This document shows, one piece after another, positions 1 through 7,267 of a stretch of DNA of 26,344 bases. Each line of letters opens with the position of its first letter. Within the stretch, counting starts at the first letter, position 1. A model generated the notes under the pieces. That model was given only the letters and a program-made list of their open reading frames with translations, was not told the origin of the DNA and ran no database searches. Source of the stretch: Rhizobium sp. GTDB taxonomy: Bacteria > Pseudomonadota > Alphaproteobacteria > Rhizobiales > Rhizobiaceae. The stretch is from assembly GCA_003501385.1 (NCBI GenBank), contig DNPN01000079.1, forward strand, positions 1 to 26,344. Direction: 5' to 3'. A program made the translations under genes and the position numbers.

Positions 1-1
1 G

Positions 2-694
2 GTGGCACTTGTGGGAACGACCATTAGCCCCTACCTGTTTTTCTGGCAGGCGGAAGAAGAAGTGGAGGACGTGAAGGAGCGCCCGAAAGCGAAGCCTCTG
101 CTACGTGCACCAGAACAGGCAGCGCCAGAGTTCCATCGCATCCGGATGGACACCTACATTGGCATGGCCTTCTCCAACCTCGTGGCCCTTTTTATCATCA
201 TCACGACAGCCGCCACGTTAAACGCCAATGGCATCACCGAAATCCAGACCTCCGCACAGGCAGCAGAAGCACTGAGACCAATTGCCGGGCCATTTGCCTT
301 CTTTGTCTTTGCGCTCGGTATCATTGGAACCGGACTGCTGGCACTTCCCGTGCTGGCGGGGTCCTCGGCCTATGCACTGGGCGAAACCTTTGGCTGGCAC
401 GTTGGCCTTTCGCGGAAGGCCGGGCGGGCAAAAGCGTTTTATGCGGCCATCGCCGTCGCGACCTTGGTTGGCGTTGCCCTCAACTTCGGTGCCATTGACC
501 CGATCAAGGCGCTTTTCTGGAGCGCGGTCATCAACGGTGTCGTCGCCGTGCCCGTGATGGTCTTTATGATGCACCTATCCAGCCACCGCGCAGCCATGGG
601 CGATTTTCAATTGCCTTTGGGGTTGAAAACTGTCGGTTGGCTGGCCACGGCATCCATGGCGGCGGCGGCCATCGGACTGTTTGCCACCTGGTAA
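2..694 (+). CDS. Nramp-related divalent metal transporter, C-terminal part (5' truncated)
   Basis: This is the last 230 residues of an integral membrane protein whose beginning lies before the window. About six hydrophobic segments are visible, for example around residues 53-70, 95-118, 144-166 and 170-193. Between the first two membrane stretches lies a charged loop rich in Glu, Lys and Pro (residues 18-45). The opening segment, GTTISPYLFFWQAEEEVEDV, is the kind found in bacterial Nramp-related transporters. In canonical MntH/Nramp the corresponding helix carries a Met-Pro-His metal-binding motif that I do not see here, so the substrate (Mn, Fe or Mg) cannot be named. The gene has no obvious link to the capsule genes that follow and probably marks the edge of the locus. 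The family call is from recognition of the sequence, not from an alignment. Confidence 0.7.
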   Translation: MALVGTTISPYLFFWQAEEEVEDVKERPKAKPLLRAPEQAAPEFHRIRMDTYIGMAFSNLVALFIIITTAATLNANGITEIQTSAQAAEALRPIAGPFAFFVFALGIIGTGLLALPVLAGSSAYALGETFGWHVGLSRKAGRAKAFYAAIAVATLVGVALNFGAIDPIKALFWSAVINGVVAVPVMVFMMHLSSHRAAMGDFQLPLGLKTVGWLATASMAAAAIGLFATW

Positions 695-783
695 CGGCGC
701 GGCAGGGAGGAACTGTCTTGCGGAAAAGTGGAATGATGTCGCTCATTTTCACTTGATTGAATGGAAGCATCCCCGTTACAGCA

Positions 784-2076
784 ATGGACATGACAGTTTC
801 ACGGCGAGTTCTCTTTCTGCAAGGTCCGACCAGCGCATTCTGGCGTGAACTCGCTGTCGCGCTCGAACACAAAGGCCACAGCACCTTCAAGATCCACGTC
901 GCATTGGGAGATCAGCTTTGGTGGTTCCGACGCGGCGGCATTTGTTACCGTGGCCGATTTTCACGCTGGCGCACTTTTCTGAAAGACTTCCTGACCAGGA
1001 ATAAAATCACTGAGGTTCTCTACTATGCCGACCGGCAGCCTTATCACGTCGTGGCGCAAGAGGTCTGTGCACAGCTCGGCGTGAACGCCATTGCCATCGA
1101 AAACGGGTATCTCAGGCCCGATTGGATCACTTTCGAGAGGGATGGAATGGGCGTTTTTTCCCATTTCCCCTCAAGCCCCATAGAGATCCAGGCTTTGGCC
1201 AAAAACTGTCGCACTCCAGATCTGGAGACGCGCTATCGGCATGGCTTCGCCTGGGAAATCTTCAATGAAATCATGTACCATGGCTTCAATTATCTCTATC
1301 GGCCACTTTTTCCCTTTTTCAAATCGGGCCGCTACTATGACCTCTTTGCGGAAAATTTTTCCGGCCTCTATGACTTGCTTGGAAAGACGAAACGTCAAGC
1401 GCAGGCTGAAGCCTTGGTTGGTCATTTGGTGAGCAGCGAAAAGCTGTTTTTTGTCGTTGCATTACAGCTGCAGGCCGATAAACAGATCAAGGATAACTCG
1501 CCATTTCACCATCTCGCCGAGATGATCGATCTCGTTACGGCCTCCTTCGCCGCTTATGCGGAATCGGAGGCGATCCTTGTGTTCAAGCAACACCCCCATG
1601 ACAATGGCAGGGAAAACTGGCCAGATCGGGTCTCCGCAGGAGCGGCGCGGCATGGTGTTGGCGATCGCGTGTTCTGTATCGATGGCGGCGATCTTTACGG
1701 CATGTTGAGAGCAGCCAAGGGATGCATCACCGTGAACTCGACGGTCGGTCTTCACGCACTGCGCGTGAATTGCCCCATGAAGGTGCTGGGCATCGCCATT
1801 TACGATATTCCGGGACTGACACACCAAGACAGTCTTGATACATTTTGGCAGACACCCGCCGCTGTGGATACAGAGCTTTGCAACGATTTCATCAAATTTC
1901 TGGCCGCAACAATTCAGATAAAAGGCAGTTTCTACGACAAGGCTGGACGGGACACCGCGATTAAAACAATCATAGAAAAGCTCGAAGACGAGCTTTCCAC
2001 CCTACCAAACAGCGCACATGCCCCCCGGCCCCGAATGGCCAAAGCGCATGAAATTGGCGTTTTCGACAAGCTGTAG
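784..2076 (+). CDS. kpsS: KpsS/RkpJ-like capsule polysaccharide export/linker protein
   Basis: About 430 residues, a normal length for KpsS. The N-terminal stretch RRVLFLQGPTSAFWRELA, the segment AIENGYLRPDWITFERDGMG, the FKQHPHD block (His near residue 270) and the NSTVGLHAL block (near 318) are the conserved landmarks of KpsS-type proteins. In group 2 capsules KpsS is a cytoplasmic beta-Kdo transferase that starts the Kdo linker on a lipid acceptor at the inner membrane. The S. meliloti homologue RkpJ is encoded near rkpA, rkpG and rkpH, which matches the neighbours here. The start is uncertain: an in-frame TTG at 757 and ATGs at 784 and 790 are possible, none with a strong ribosome binding site. 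I chose 784 because conserved sequence begins shortly after it. The gene converges on the Rieske gene. No KpsC partner is visible in the window. Confidence 0.85.
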   Translation: MDMTVSRRVLFLQGPTSAFWRELAVALEHKGHSTFKIHVALGDQLWWFRRGGICYRGRFSRWRTFLKDFLTRNKITEVLYYADRQPYHVVAQEVCAQLGVNAIAIENGYLRPDWITFERDGMGVFSHFPSSPIEIQALAKNCRTPDLETRYRHGFAWEIFNEIMYHGFNYLYRPLFPFFKSGRYYDLFAENFSGLYDLLGKTKRQAQAEALVGHLVSSEKLFFVVALQLQADKQIKDNSPFHHLAEMIDLVTASFAAYAESEAILVFKQHPHDNGRENWPDRVSAGAARHGVGDRVFCIDGGDLYGMLRAAKGCITVNSTVGLHALRVNCPMKVLGIAIYDIPGLTHQDSLDTFWQTPAAVDTELCNDFIKFLAATIQIKGSFYDKAGRDTAIKTIIEKLEDELSTLPNSAHAPRPRMAKAHEIGVFDKL

Positions 2077-2085
2077 ACGCCGTGA

Positions 2086-2100
2086 GGTTCAGATTGAACC
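2086..2100. terminator. Short hairpin between convergent genes
   Basis: A perfect 6-bp inverted repeat (GGTTCA / TGAACC) with a three-base loop lies ten bases after the KpsS-like stop and 42 bases beyond the Rieske stop. It sits where a terminator would be expected for the convergent pair, but no T-run follows on either strand, so Rho-independent termination is not established. A ten-base palindrome, GAACCGGTTC, follows at 2132-2141. Confidence 0.3.
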
Positions 2101-2141
2101 AGACAAACTCTCGTATCGGACCGAAACGTGGGAACCGGTTC

Positions 2142-3311
2142 TCAGCCGATGTTCTGGAAATCTTCAGGTTCCGGTATTTCGCCAAGCATCTCGCCATAGG
2201 CCTCCTCAAACCACCCAATCCGCTTTTCGAAGCGGCCAAGCAGTTGCTCACCCTGAATTTGATGGGCAGTGGCTTGAAGACCCGCACAGATCGTATTGTC
2301 CTCCCGCATAATCTTCTTGGCATAAAATGCGACAATGGACGGCATGACACGATCAATAATCGGCTTCAAAGCCGCACTCACCGGCTTTTGCGGCACCGTG
2401 AAAGTCGTAGGATAAAGCCAGCTTTGTACCAAGGTTCGATTGTGCTCCATGGCCTGATAGCGGATTGCACTGGCGTACCAATGGGATGTGCCGAAAATAT
2501 CCTTGGCATCATAGAATGAAATCAGAAAATTGGGAAAAATATTGACGATCATATAGTGCCTGGGCTGAAATGTTCCGGCCATGCACGCGGAGGATACATC
2601 CGATAAAGAGGTGGCTTCCGCCGTGTGAAAAAAAGCACTGTGGCGTCCAAAACGGAAATACTGAACCGTTTCAGATTTGAGATAGCCGGATTTTCCGAAC
2701 GTATCGGGATGAACCGCAACGAGGTGATAATCGTCAAGACTGATATGGTGAAGGAATTTCCAGTGCGTCGGAACATCCTGTGTGAAGCGATAGGGGCTGA
2801 TGCGCGGTAGCCCCAGTGTCGCGATCAGCCCATAGCCATCACCGAGATACTCCTTTAAGGATTCTTGATATGACGGATCGGGAAAGCGTGCAAAAATCAA
2901 ATCACCGCAGGTATCGATGTCCAGCGCATTGAGTTTCTTGCAGAGTTCTTTGGGTTTTGCGCCGAAAAGATCGATGCTTTTGGGAATCCCAACGGCCTCA
3001 CCTGTCGCATTGTAGCGCCAATGATGGAAGTCGCACACAATGGGACCGTTGCCTTTCTCCTTTGTTCTCAATGGATAGAAGCGGTGGACGCATTTGTTCT
3101 CAAAGGCAACAATGCGATCCTTGTCCCGTTGCACAAAGATCGACTTTCGGCCGAGAGTGGTGGTAAACCAGTCACCATTGTCTGGAATATCGGACACATA
3201 GCCGACGAAATTCCAAAGCTTGGAAAGCTCTTGCTGCTCTTTTTCAAAAGCCTGCTGCGACACCGCAGCGGCAATCCATGTCGGGCGTTTCTGATCTGTT
3301 TCCTGCTGCAA
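2142..3311 (-). CDS. Rieske [2Fe-2S] oxygenase, alpha-subunit type
   Basis: A 389-residue protein with an N-terminal Rieske domain. The cluster ligands are C74, H76, C93 and H96 (C-x-H, 16 residues, C-x2-H). The C-terminal catalytic domain shows HWKFLHHISLDDYHLVAVHP, where D194, H196 and H201 match the bridging Asp and the two His of the mononuclear iron site. The third iron ligand is probably D338 in REDNTIC. The family usually has NWK where this protein has HWK (H183). Such proteins are cytoplasmic monooxygenases or dioxygenases that need a separate reductase, and none is encoded nearby. No in-frame ATG is available. The start is TTG at 3311, with an in-frame TAG upstream and an AGG nine bases before it. 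Its position beside a P450 and an acyltransferase inside a capsule-lipid locus suggests oxidation of a lipid, but the substrate is not known. Confidence 0.85.
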   Translation of the reverse strand: MQQETDQKRPTWIAAAVSQQAFEKEQQELSKLWNFVGYVSDIPDNGDWFTTTLGRKSIFVQRDKDRIVAFENKCVHRFYPLRTKEKGNGPIVCDFHHWRYNATGEAVGIPKSIDLFGAKPKELCKKLNALDIDTCGDLIFARFPDPSYQESLKEYLGDGYGLIATLGLPRISPYRFTQDVPTHWKFLHHISLDDYHLVAVHPDTFGKSGYLKSETVQYFRFGRHSAFFHTAEATSLSDVSSACMAGTFQPRHYMIVNIFPNFLISFYDAKDIFGTSHWYASAIRYQAMEHNRTLVQSWLYPTTFTVPQKPVSAALKPIIDRVMPSIVAFYAKKIMREDNTICAGLQATAHQIQGEQLLGRFEKRIGWFEEAYGEMLGEIPEPEDFQNIG

Positions 3312-3645
3312 ATGAAAATACCTGTCTAAGCTCTAATGTCCCGCCCTGATCAGCGCAAGACAGGAACATATCCTTGTCTTGGGGACACAATTTACCATTT
3401 TGGCGAGAAATTCCAGAGTGATTATGTATCCGATCACAGCGATAGGATCACAAAAACCTACTTCGCCTCGCTGGTCTGAGCAAGTGATGACATAGCTTGT
3501 TGTCCCAAAACCACGGAGGCGGATCGCGGGTGAATTTTATGCAGGATCGATCTTCGTAAATGACAAGATACACAGACCTCATTATAGAATGTTATGAAAT
3601 ATTCCTCGCGCGAAAGAGCGCGGCATAGCACATATTTGGTGGTAA
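3312..3645. promoter_or_regulatory. Divergent intergenic region, Rieske / P450
   Basis: This 334-base spacer has no convincing gene. It must hold the promoters of both oxygenase genes. An imperfect inverted repeat, CAAGACA (3356-3362) and TGTCTTG (3375-3381), lies near the Rieske side. Two direct copies of GATCACA begin at 3432 and 3446, a 14-base spacing. A plausible promoter for the P450 lies at 3560-3588. A small GC-rich hairpin, CGCGC (3607-3611) and GCGCG (3618-3622), would fall in the P450 leader. I saw no strong promoter facing the Rieske gene. Confidence 0.5.
3560..3588 (+). promoter_or_regulatory. Putative sigma-70-type promoter for the P450 gene
   Basis: ATGACA at 3560-3565 matches the -35 consensus at five of six positions. 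TATAGA at 3583-3588 matches the -10 consensus at four of six. The spacer is 17 bases. It would give a leader of roughly 50 bases before the ATG at 3646. Consensus matching only; no experimental support. Confidence 0.35.
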
Positions 3646-5052
3646 ATGTATTTGGGCCTGTACACTCCAGCTCCGGTGATCGAAAATCGAGGAGACGATT
3701 TTTTCGAAGCGGCACATCCGCAACCGTTGAAAAAAGACCCCAATATCATGCGGATCGTTTTGGGTGCGCGGCACAGTCTCATCGGCAACTGGGTTGAAGA
3801 ATATTATCGATCGGGTTTGGACACTTTCAGAATTCTCGGGCGACAAGTGATTTTCGCCAACACGCCTGATAGCGTCAAATATGTTTTCGTCACGCGGCAT
3901 GACAATTACGAACGCAAAAGCCCGCAAATGCGCCGCGCACTGGAATTATTGCTGGGTGATGGGCTTTTCATCAGTGACGGCTCCACCTGGCAAAGGCGCA
4001 GACCTTTGGTTGCCGATATTGTCGGAAAAAAGCGCCTGCCAGAATTCGCACCCAGCATGGAAGCTGTTGCCATAGCCCTTGTCGAGCGATGGCGGTCCCT
4101 GCCTAACGGTCACGAGTTTGACATGGTCGGCGAAATGGCGGAGTTGACCGCAGAGATCATCAGCCGCGCGGTGTTCGGACGCAATCTGGGAGCCGCTGCG
4201 GCGCGTCAGGTCATTGATGGCTTCACAAAATATCAGAGTTTGATCGACAGTTTCAATCTGGGGTATTTTCTGGGCAACGATGAAGGAAGTCCACTTCGTC
4301 AAACCTCGGCACGCACAAAAGCAATCCATCAGGTCCATAAGGTGATTGAGGATGTCGTCAATGCCCATTTGGAGGGCGGTGGTGACACGGGATCGATGGT
4401 CGATCTGCTTGTTAAACGCAACAAACGCAATCCCGAGCTTGGCCTTGATGTCACCGCTCTTCGAAATGAAGCGGCGACGATTTTCATGGCGGGTCATGAA
4501 ACAACAGCAACGACACTGACATGGATCTGGTATCTTCTGGCCAATTCGCCATGGGTTGAGGCAGCGCTCCATGATGAATTACAACGGGTTTGCGGGGCAA
4601 GGCCTGCAACATTGGCAGATCTCAACCAACTTGACTGGTGTCAGGCGATTGTGATGGAAGCAATGCGGCTTTACCCGCCTGTTCCCTTGCTGCCGCGACA
4701 GGCAAAAGACGCTGATACCATCGGAGACATAACAGTCGAGAAAGGTGCGCTGATCATGATCGCGCCTTGGCTATTGCACCGCGCCGAAGACCTCTGGGAT
4801 CGTCCCACCTATTTCATGCCAGAACGGTTTCTCAAGGGAGCCAAGCCGGAACCCTATAGCTATATACCGTTTTCAGCCGGGCAGAGAATTTGTCCGGGCA
4901 TGAATTTCGGGCTCGCGGAAGCCGTTCTATGTCTGGCGATTCTTGCCCAGAATTTTAAGGTACGGATCAGGCCTGATTATAAGGTGAGTCCCGTTTGCCG
5001 GTTAACCTTGCGTCCCGATGGCGGCCTGCCTGTTACAGTCATACCGCGGTAG
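3646..5052 (+). CDS. Cytochrome P450
   Basis: A 468-residue P450 monooxygenase of normal length. The I-helix oxygen-binding motif AGHETT is at 282-287, the K-helix E-x-x-R at E338-R341 (EAMRLYPP), and the heme loop FSAGQRICPG carries the axial cysteine at C416. There is no N-terminal membrane anchor, so it is probably soluble and depends on separate redox partners, which are not encoded here. The ATG at 3646 follows a GGTGG run. The acyltransferase begins 14 bases after the stop, so the two are probably cotranscribed. From its place between a Rieske oxygenase, an acyltransferase and an alpha-oxoamine synthase/PKS pair I infer that it hydroxylates a long-chain lipid or sphingoid-like intermediate. 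The motifs fix the family but not the substrate. Confidence 0.92.
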   Translation: MYLGLYTPAPVIENRGDDFFEAAHPQPLKKDPNIMRIVLGARHSLIGNWVEEYYRSGLDTFRILGRQVIFANTPDSVKYVFVTRHDNYERKSPQMRRALELLLGDGLFISDGSTWQRRRPLVADIVGKKRLPEFAPSMEAVAIALVERWRSLPNGHEFDMVGEMAELTAEIISRAVFGRNLGAAAARQVIDGFTKYQSLIDSFNLGYFLGNDEGSPLRQTSARTKAIHQVHKVIEDVVNAHLEGGGDTGSMVDLLVKRNKRNPELGLDVTALRNEAATIFMAGHETTATTLTWIWYLLANSPWVEAALHDELQRVCGARPATLADLNQLDWCQAIVMEAMRLYPPVPLLPRQAKDADTIGDITVEKGALIMIAPWLLHRAEDLWDRPTYFMPERFLKGAKPEPYSYIPFSAGQRICPGMNFGLAEAVLCLAILAQNFKVRIRPDYKVSPVCRLTLRPDGGLPVTVIPR

Positions 5053-5066
5053 AGAAGAGAGATTTT

Positions 5067-5942
5067 ATGAAGAGTTTTACACAAAGGGCAACGGAAGTCT
5101 GGGAGAAAGCGGCCTACAATCTGATGCGCAAATTGCCCGTCGATATGGCCTCCGACCTCGGCAGCCTACTGGTTCGCACGAATGTGAAATACAATCGTCC
5201 TGAGATTATAGCTGGAGCCAAGCGCAATCTTGCTCTTCACCGGCCAGAATGGAGCGATAAGGATATTAACGCAGGCGTGCAGACGTTTCTGGATAATGTT
5301 GGCAGGTTTATGGGCGAGTTCGCAGCCCTTCCCCGGGTCGCAAGCCTAGGGCGTGCTTCCGTTGAAGGCGTCGACAATATTTTACCTTACTTCGGCAAAA
5401 GACCATTGCTCGCCCTTCCCCTGCATATCAGCAATTGGGAAGCATCAGGTGCATGCTTGCAAACCGTCGGGCTGAAATTTGCATCCTTTTATGATCCGCC
5501 GAAAAGCGAAATTCAAAGACAAATTGCCATCGATACGCGCGAAACGCTAGGCTTCCAGTTGCTGACCCCGGATCGAAAAGGGTTGCAGGAGGCGATGCGG
5601 CTGCTGGGTGAGAATAAGGCCGTAGCGATTTTTCCCGATGAGGCAAGGCAAGGCCGGGCCATGGCCCCGCTTTTTGGTCGCGCGCCACACACCAAGGGAA
5701 ACCTTGCGGTCGCAGCCAAGCTGGCACGCAAGTTCAACTGCGCGATCTCCGTCACCTATATTGAGCGCAAAGAAAAATGCCGGTTCGTGATGCATTGGCT
5801 GCCGGTTCATGAAATGCCGGACGCGTCGCAATCCACGCCTCTGAGTGACGTTGCGTTCCTGAACCAGCTTATTGAACCGGTTATCAAAGCCAATATCGAA
5901 AGCTGGTATTTTCTGGATGATGCGATAGAGCCGATCACATGA
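5067..5942 (+). CDS. LpxL/HtrB-family lipid acyltransferase
   Basis: A 291-residue protein of the lipid A late-acyltransferase type. The catalytic H-x4-E is seen as HISNWE (H120, E125), and PDEARQGRAMAPLFGR is the second conserved block. Members transfer an acyl chain from acyl-ACP to a lipid at the cytoplasmic face of the inner membrane. The ATG at 5067 has a purine-rich AGAAGAGAG just upstream. Earlier in-frame codons overlap the P450 and are less likely. A clear N-terminal membrane helix, usual in LpxL, is not obvious. The gene lies 14 bases after the P450 and converges on the alpha-oxoamine synthase. Because the neighbours make and oxidise a lipid, the acceptor may be that lipid rather than lipid A; this is inference. 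Confidence 0.8.
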   Translation: MKSFTQRATEVWEKAAYNLMRKLPVDMASDLGSLLVRTNVKYNRPEIIAGAKRNLALHRPEWSDKDINAGVQTFLDNVGRFMGEFAALPRVASLGRASVEGVDNILPYFGKRPLLALPLHISNWEASGACLQTVGLKFASFYDPPKSEIQRQIAIDTRETLGFQLLTPDRKGLQEAMRLLGENKAVAIFPDEARQGRAMAPLFGRAPHTKGNLAVAAKLARKFNCAISVTYIERKEKCRFVMHWLPVHEMPDASQSTPLSDVAFLNQLIEPVIKANIESWYFLDDAIEPIT

Positions 5943-5949
5943 TCGGCTC
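5928..5949. terminator. Perfect palindrome across both convergent stop codons
   Basis: Ten-base perfect arms, GAGCCGATCA (5928-5937) and TGATCGGCTC (5940-5949), are separated by two bases. The right arm contains the TGA stop of the acyltransferase (5940-5942), and the minus-strand stop of the alpha-oxoamine synthase (5948-5950) overlaps its end. A structured RNA would form at the 3' end of both transcripts, as in a bidirectional terminator. No T-run follows on either side. Confidence 0.45.
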
Positions 5950-7267
5950 ATCCGCTGCGGACCGCCTCCAGGCAGGCATCGACTGTGTTGTCGATATGCG
6001 CTTCAGTATGGGTCTGATTGATAAAGAAGCGCAGTCTCGCTGATTTTTCTGGCACACCAGGCGGCAGGATCGGGAAGGCGTTGATACCGTGGCGCAACAG
6101 GTGTTCTGAGAGGCGCAAGGTTTTAACGGTGTCGCCAATCAAAACCGGGATAATGCCAACGCCCCAGCTCTGGCCAAGGTTCAGCCCGCCCGACAAGGCG
6201 CGATCATAAAACCGGCGTGAGAGTTCGGCCAGGCGTTGGACGCGCTCGGGCTCCCGAAGCATAATGTCGATTGCGACTTTTGATGCCGTTGCAGCACCTG
6301 CAGGCATGCCTACACTATACACAAAGCCGGGGGCATTATGCTTGAGAATATCCACCACCACATTGCTCGCCGCAACATAACCGCCGCAACTCACCAAACT
6401 CTTTGACAATGTGCCCAGCCACATATCCACGCCCTTTGGCGAGATATTCTGGTGCTCGAAAATGCCGCGACCGGTTTTGCCAAGCACGCCCAAACCGTGG
6501 GCATCATCGATCATCAAAAGGGCATCATATTTCGTCTTGATCTCGATCAGCCGTTGAAGATCCGGGCCATCTCCATCCATGGAGAACAGTCCCTCACTGA
6601 CGATCAAAACCCGGTCGAAATTGTCGCGGTCATCGTCAAGAATTCGCTCCAACGCGGCAAGATCATTATGCGGAAAAAAGCGCCGCGCAGCACCGGAGAG
6701 CTGCCCACCAACAACGATGCAATTGTGAATCAGTGCATCATGAATGATGAGATCTTTCGGTCCCATCAAGGTTGCCAATGTGGAGACCGCCGCCGCGTGG
6801 CCGGACACAAAAGCAATGCAGTCATCTGCTTGGTAGATACGCGCCAACGAAAGCTCAAGCTCGCGATGAACATCGCGCTCGCCCGCGCTGATACGGCTGG
6901 CCGAAACCGAAGTCCCGAGCCGCCTGTTCGCCTCCGACACCGCCTCCAAAATCTCAGGGTGACCGTTCAGACCGAGATAGTCATAGGATGCGAAATTGAC
7001 GACCTCTTTGCCTTCAATCTTTGATGTCGCCCCTGCTTTCAGTTCATGCTGCCGATAATAGGGAGCCTTGATCTGCAACAAAGCCGCAAACTCCCTTTGC
7101 ATTTTCATCTGCTGGAACAGAGGATGCGTTTCAAACCCGCTGTTTCGCGGCTTCGTCTGCAGTCGTGGCGCTTTGGCGGCACGCGCATCTGGCTTTGATG
7201 CCCGCATGGAATTCATGATCTGGTCGAAAGCAAGATCACTGATTGGCGCGTCATCTTCAGGCGTCAT
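5948..7267 (-). CDS. rkpG: Alpha-oxoamine synthase (AONS/SPT family), RkpG-like
   Basis: A 439-residue PLP enzyme of the family containing 8-amino-7-oxononanoate synthase, serine palmitoyltransferase and 5-aminolevulinate synthase. These condense an acyl thioester with an amino acid and lose CO2. Visible motifs: NFASYDYLGL (91-100), SASRISAGERDVHRELE (122-138), HDALIH (H181, probably stacking on PLP), MIDDAHGLG (D254, H257) and GTLSKS with the PLP-binding lysine K289. About 45 residues precede the usual core; they could be a helix for docking to the synthase ACP. The ATG overlaps the TGA of the upstream PKS (ATGA), and GGGG lies about eight bases before it, so the two are translationally coupled. 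This favours release of the PKS-bound chain by this enzyme over biotin synthesis, and no bio genes are near. The amino acid used is not known. Confidence 0.88.
   Translation of the reverse strand: MTPEDDAPISDLAFDQIMNSMRASKPDARAAKAPRLQTKPRNSGFETHPLFQQMKMQREFAALLQIKAPYYRQHELKAGATSKIEGKEVVNFASYDYLGLNGHPEILEAVSEANRRLGTSVSASRISAGERDVHRELELSLARIYQADDCIAFVSGHAAAVSTLATLMGPKDLIIHDALIHNCIVVGGQLSGAARRFFPHNDLAALERILDDDRDNFDRVLIVSEGLFSMDGDGPDLQRLIEIKTKYDALLMIDDAHGLGVLGKTGRGIFEHQNISPKGVDMWLGTLSKSLVSCGGYVAASNVVVDILKHNAPGFVYSVGMPAGAATASKVAIDIMLREPERVQRLAELSRRFYDRALSGGLNLGQSWGVGIIPVLIGDTVKTLRLSEHLLRHGINAFPILPPGVPEKSARLRFFINQTHTEAHIDNTVDACLEAVRSG

Noticed and set aside
5067..5942. Housekeeping lipid A acyltransferase (lpxL)
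   Set aside because: The family matches, but pairing with a P450 within 14 bases and the lipid-gene context favour a specialised role; kept as a family-level call only.
5948..7267. Biotin synthesis gene bioF
   Set aside because: The fold is shared, but there are no other bio genes, the gene is translationally coupled to a PKS, and it has an N-terminal extension; an RkpG-like role fits better.
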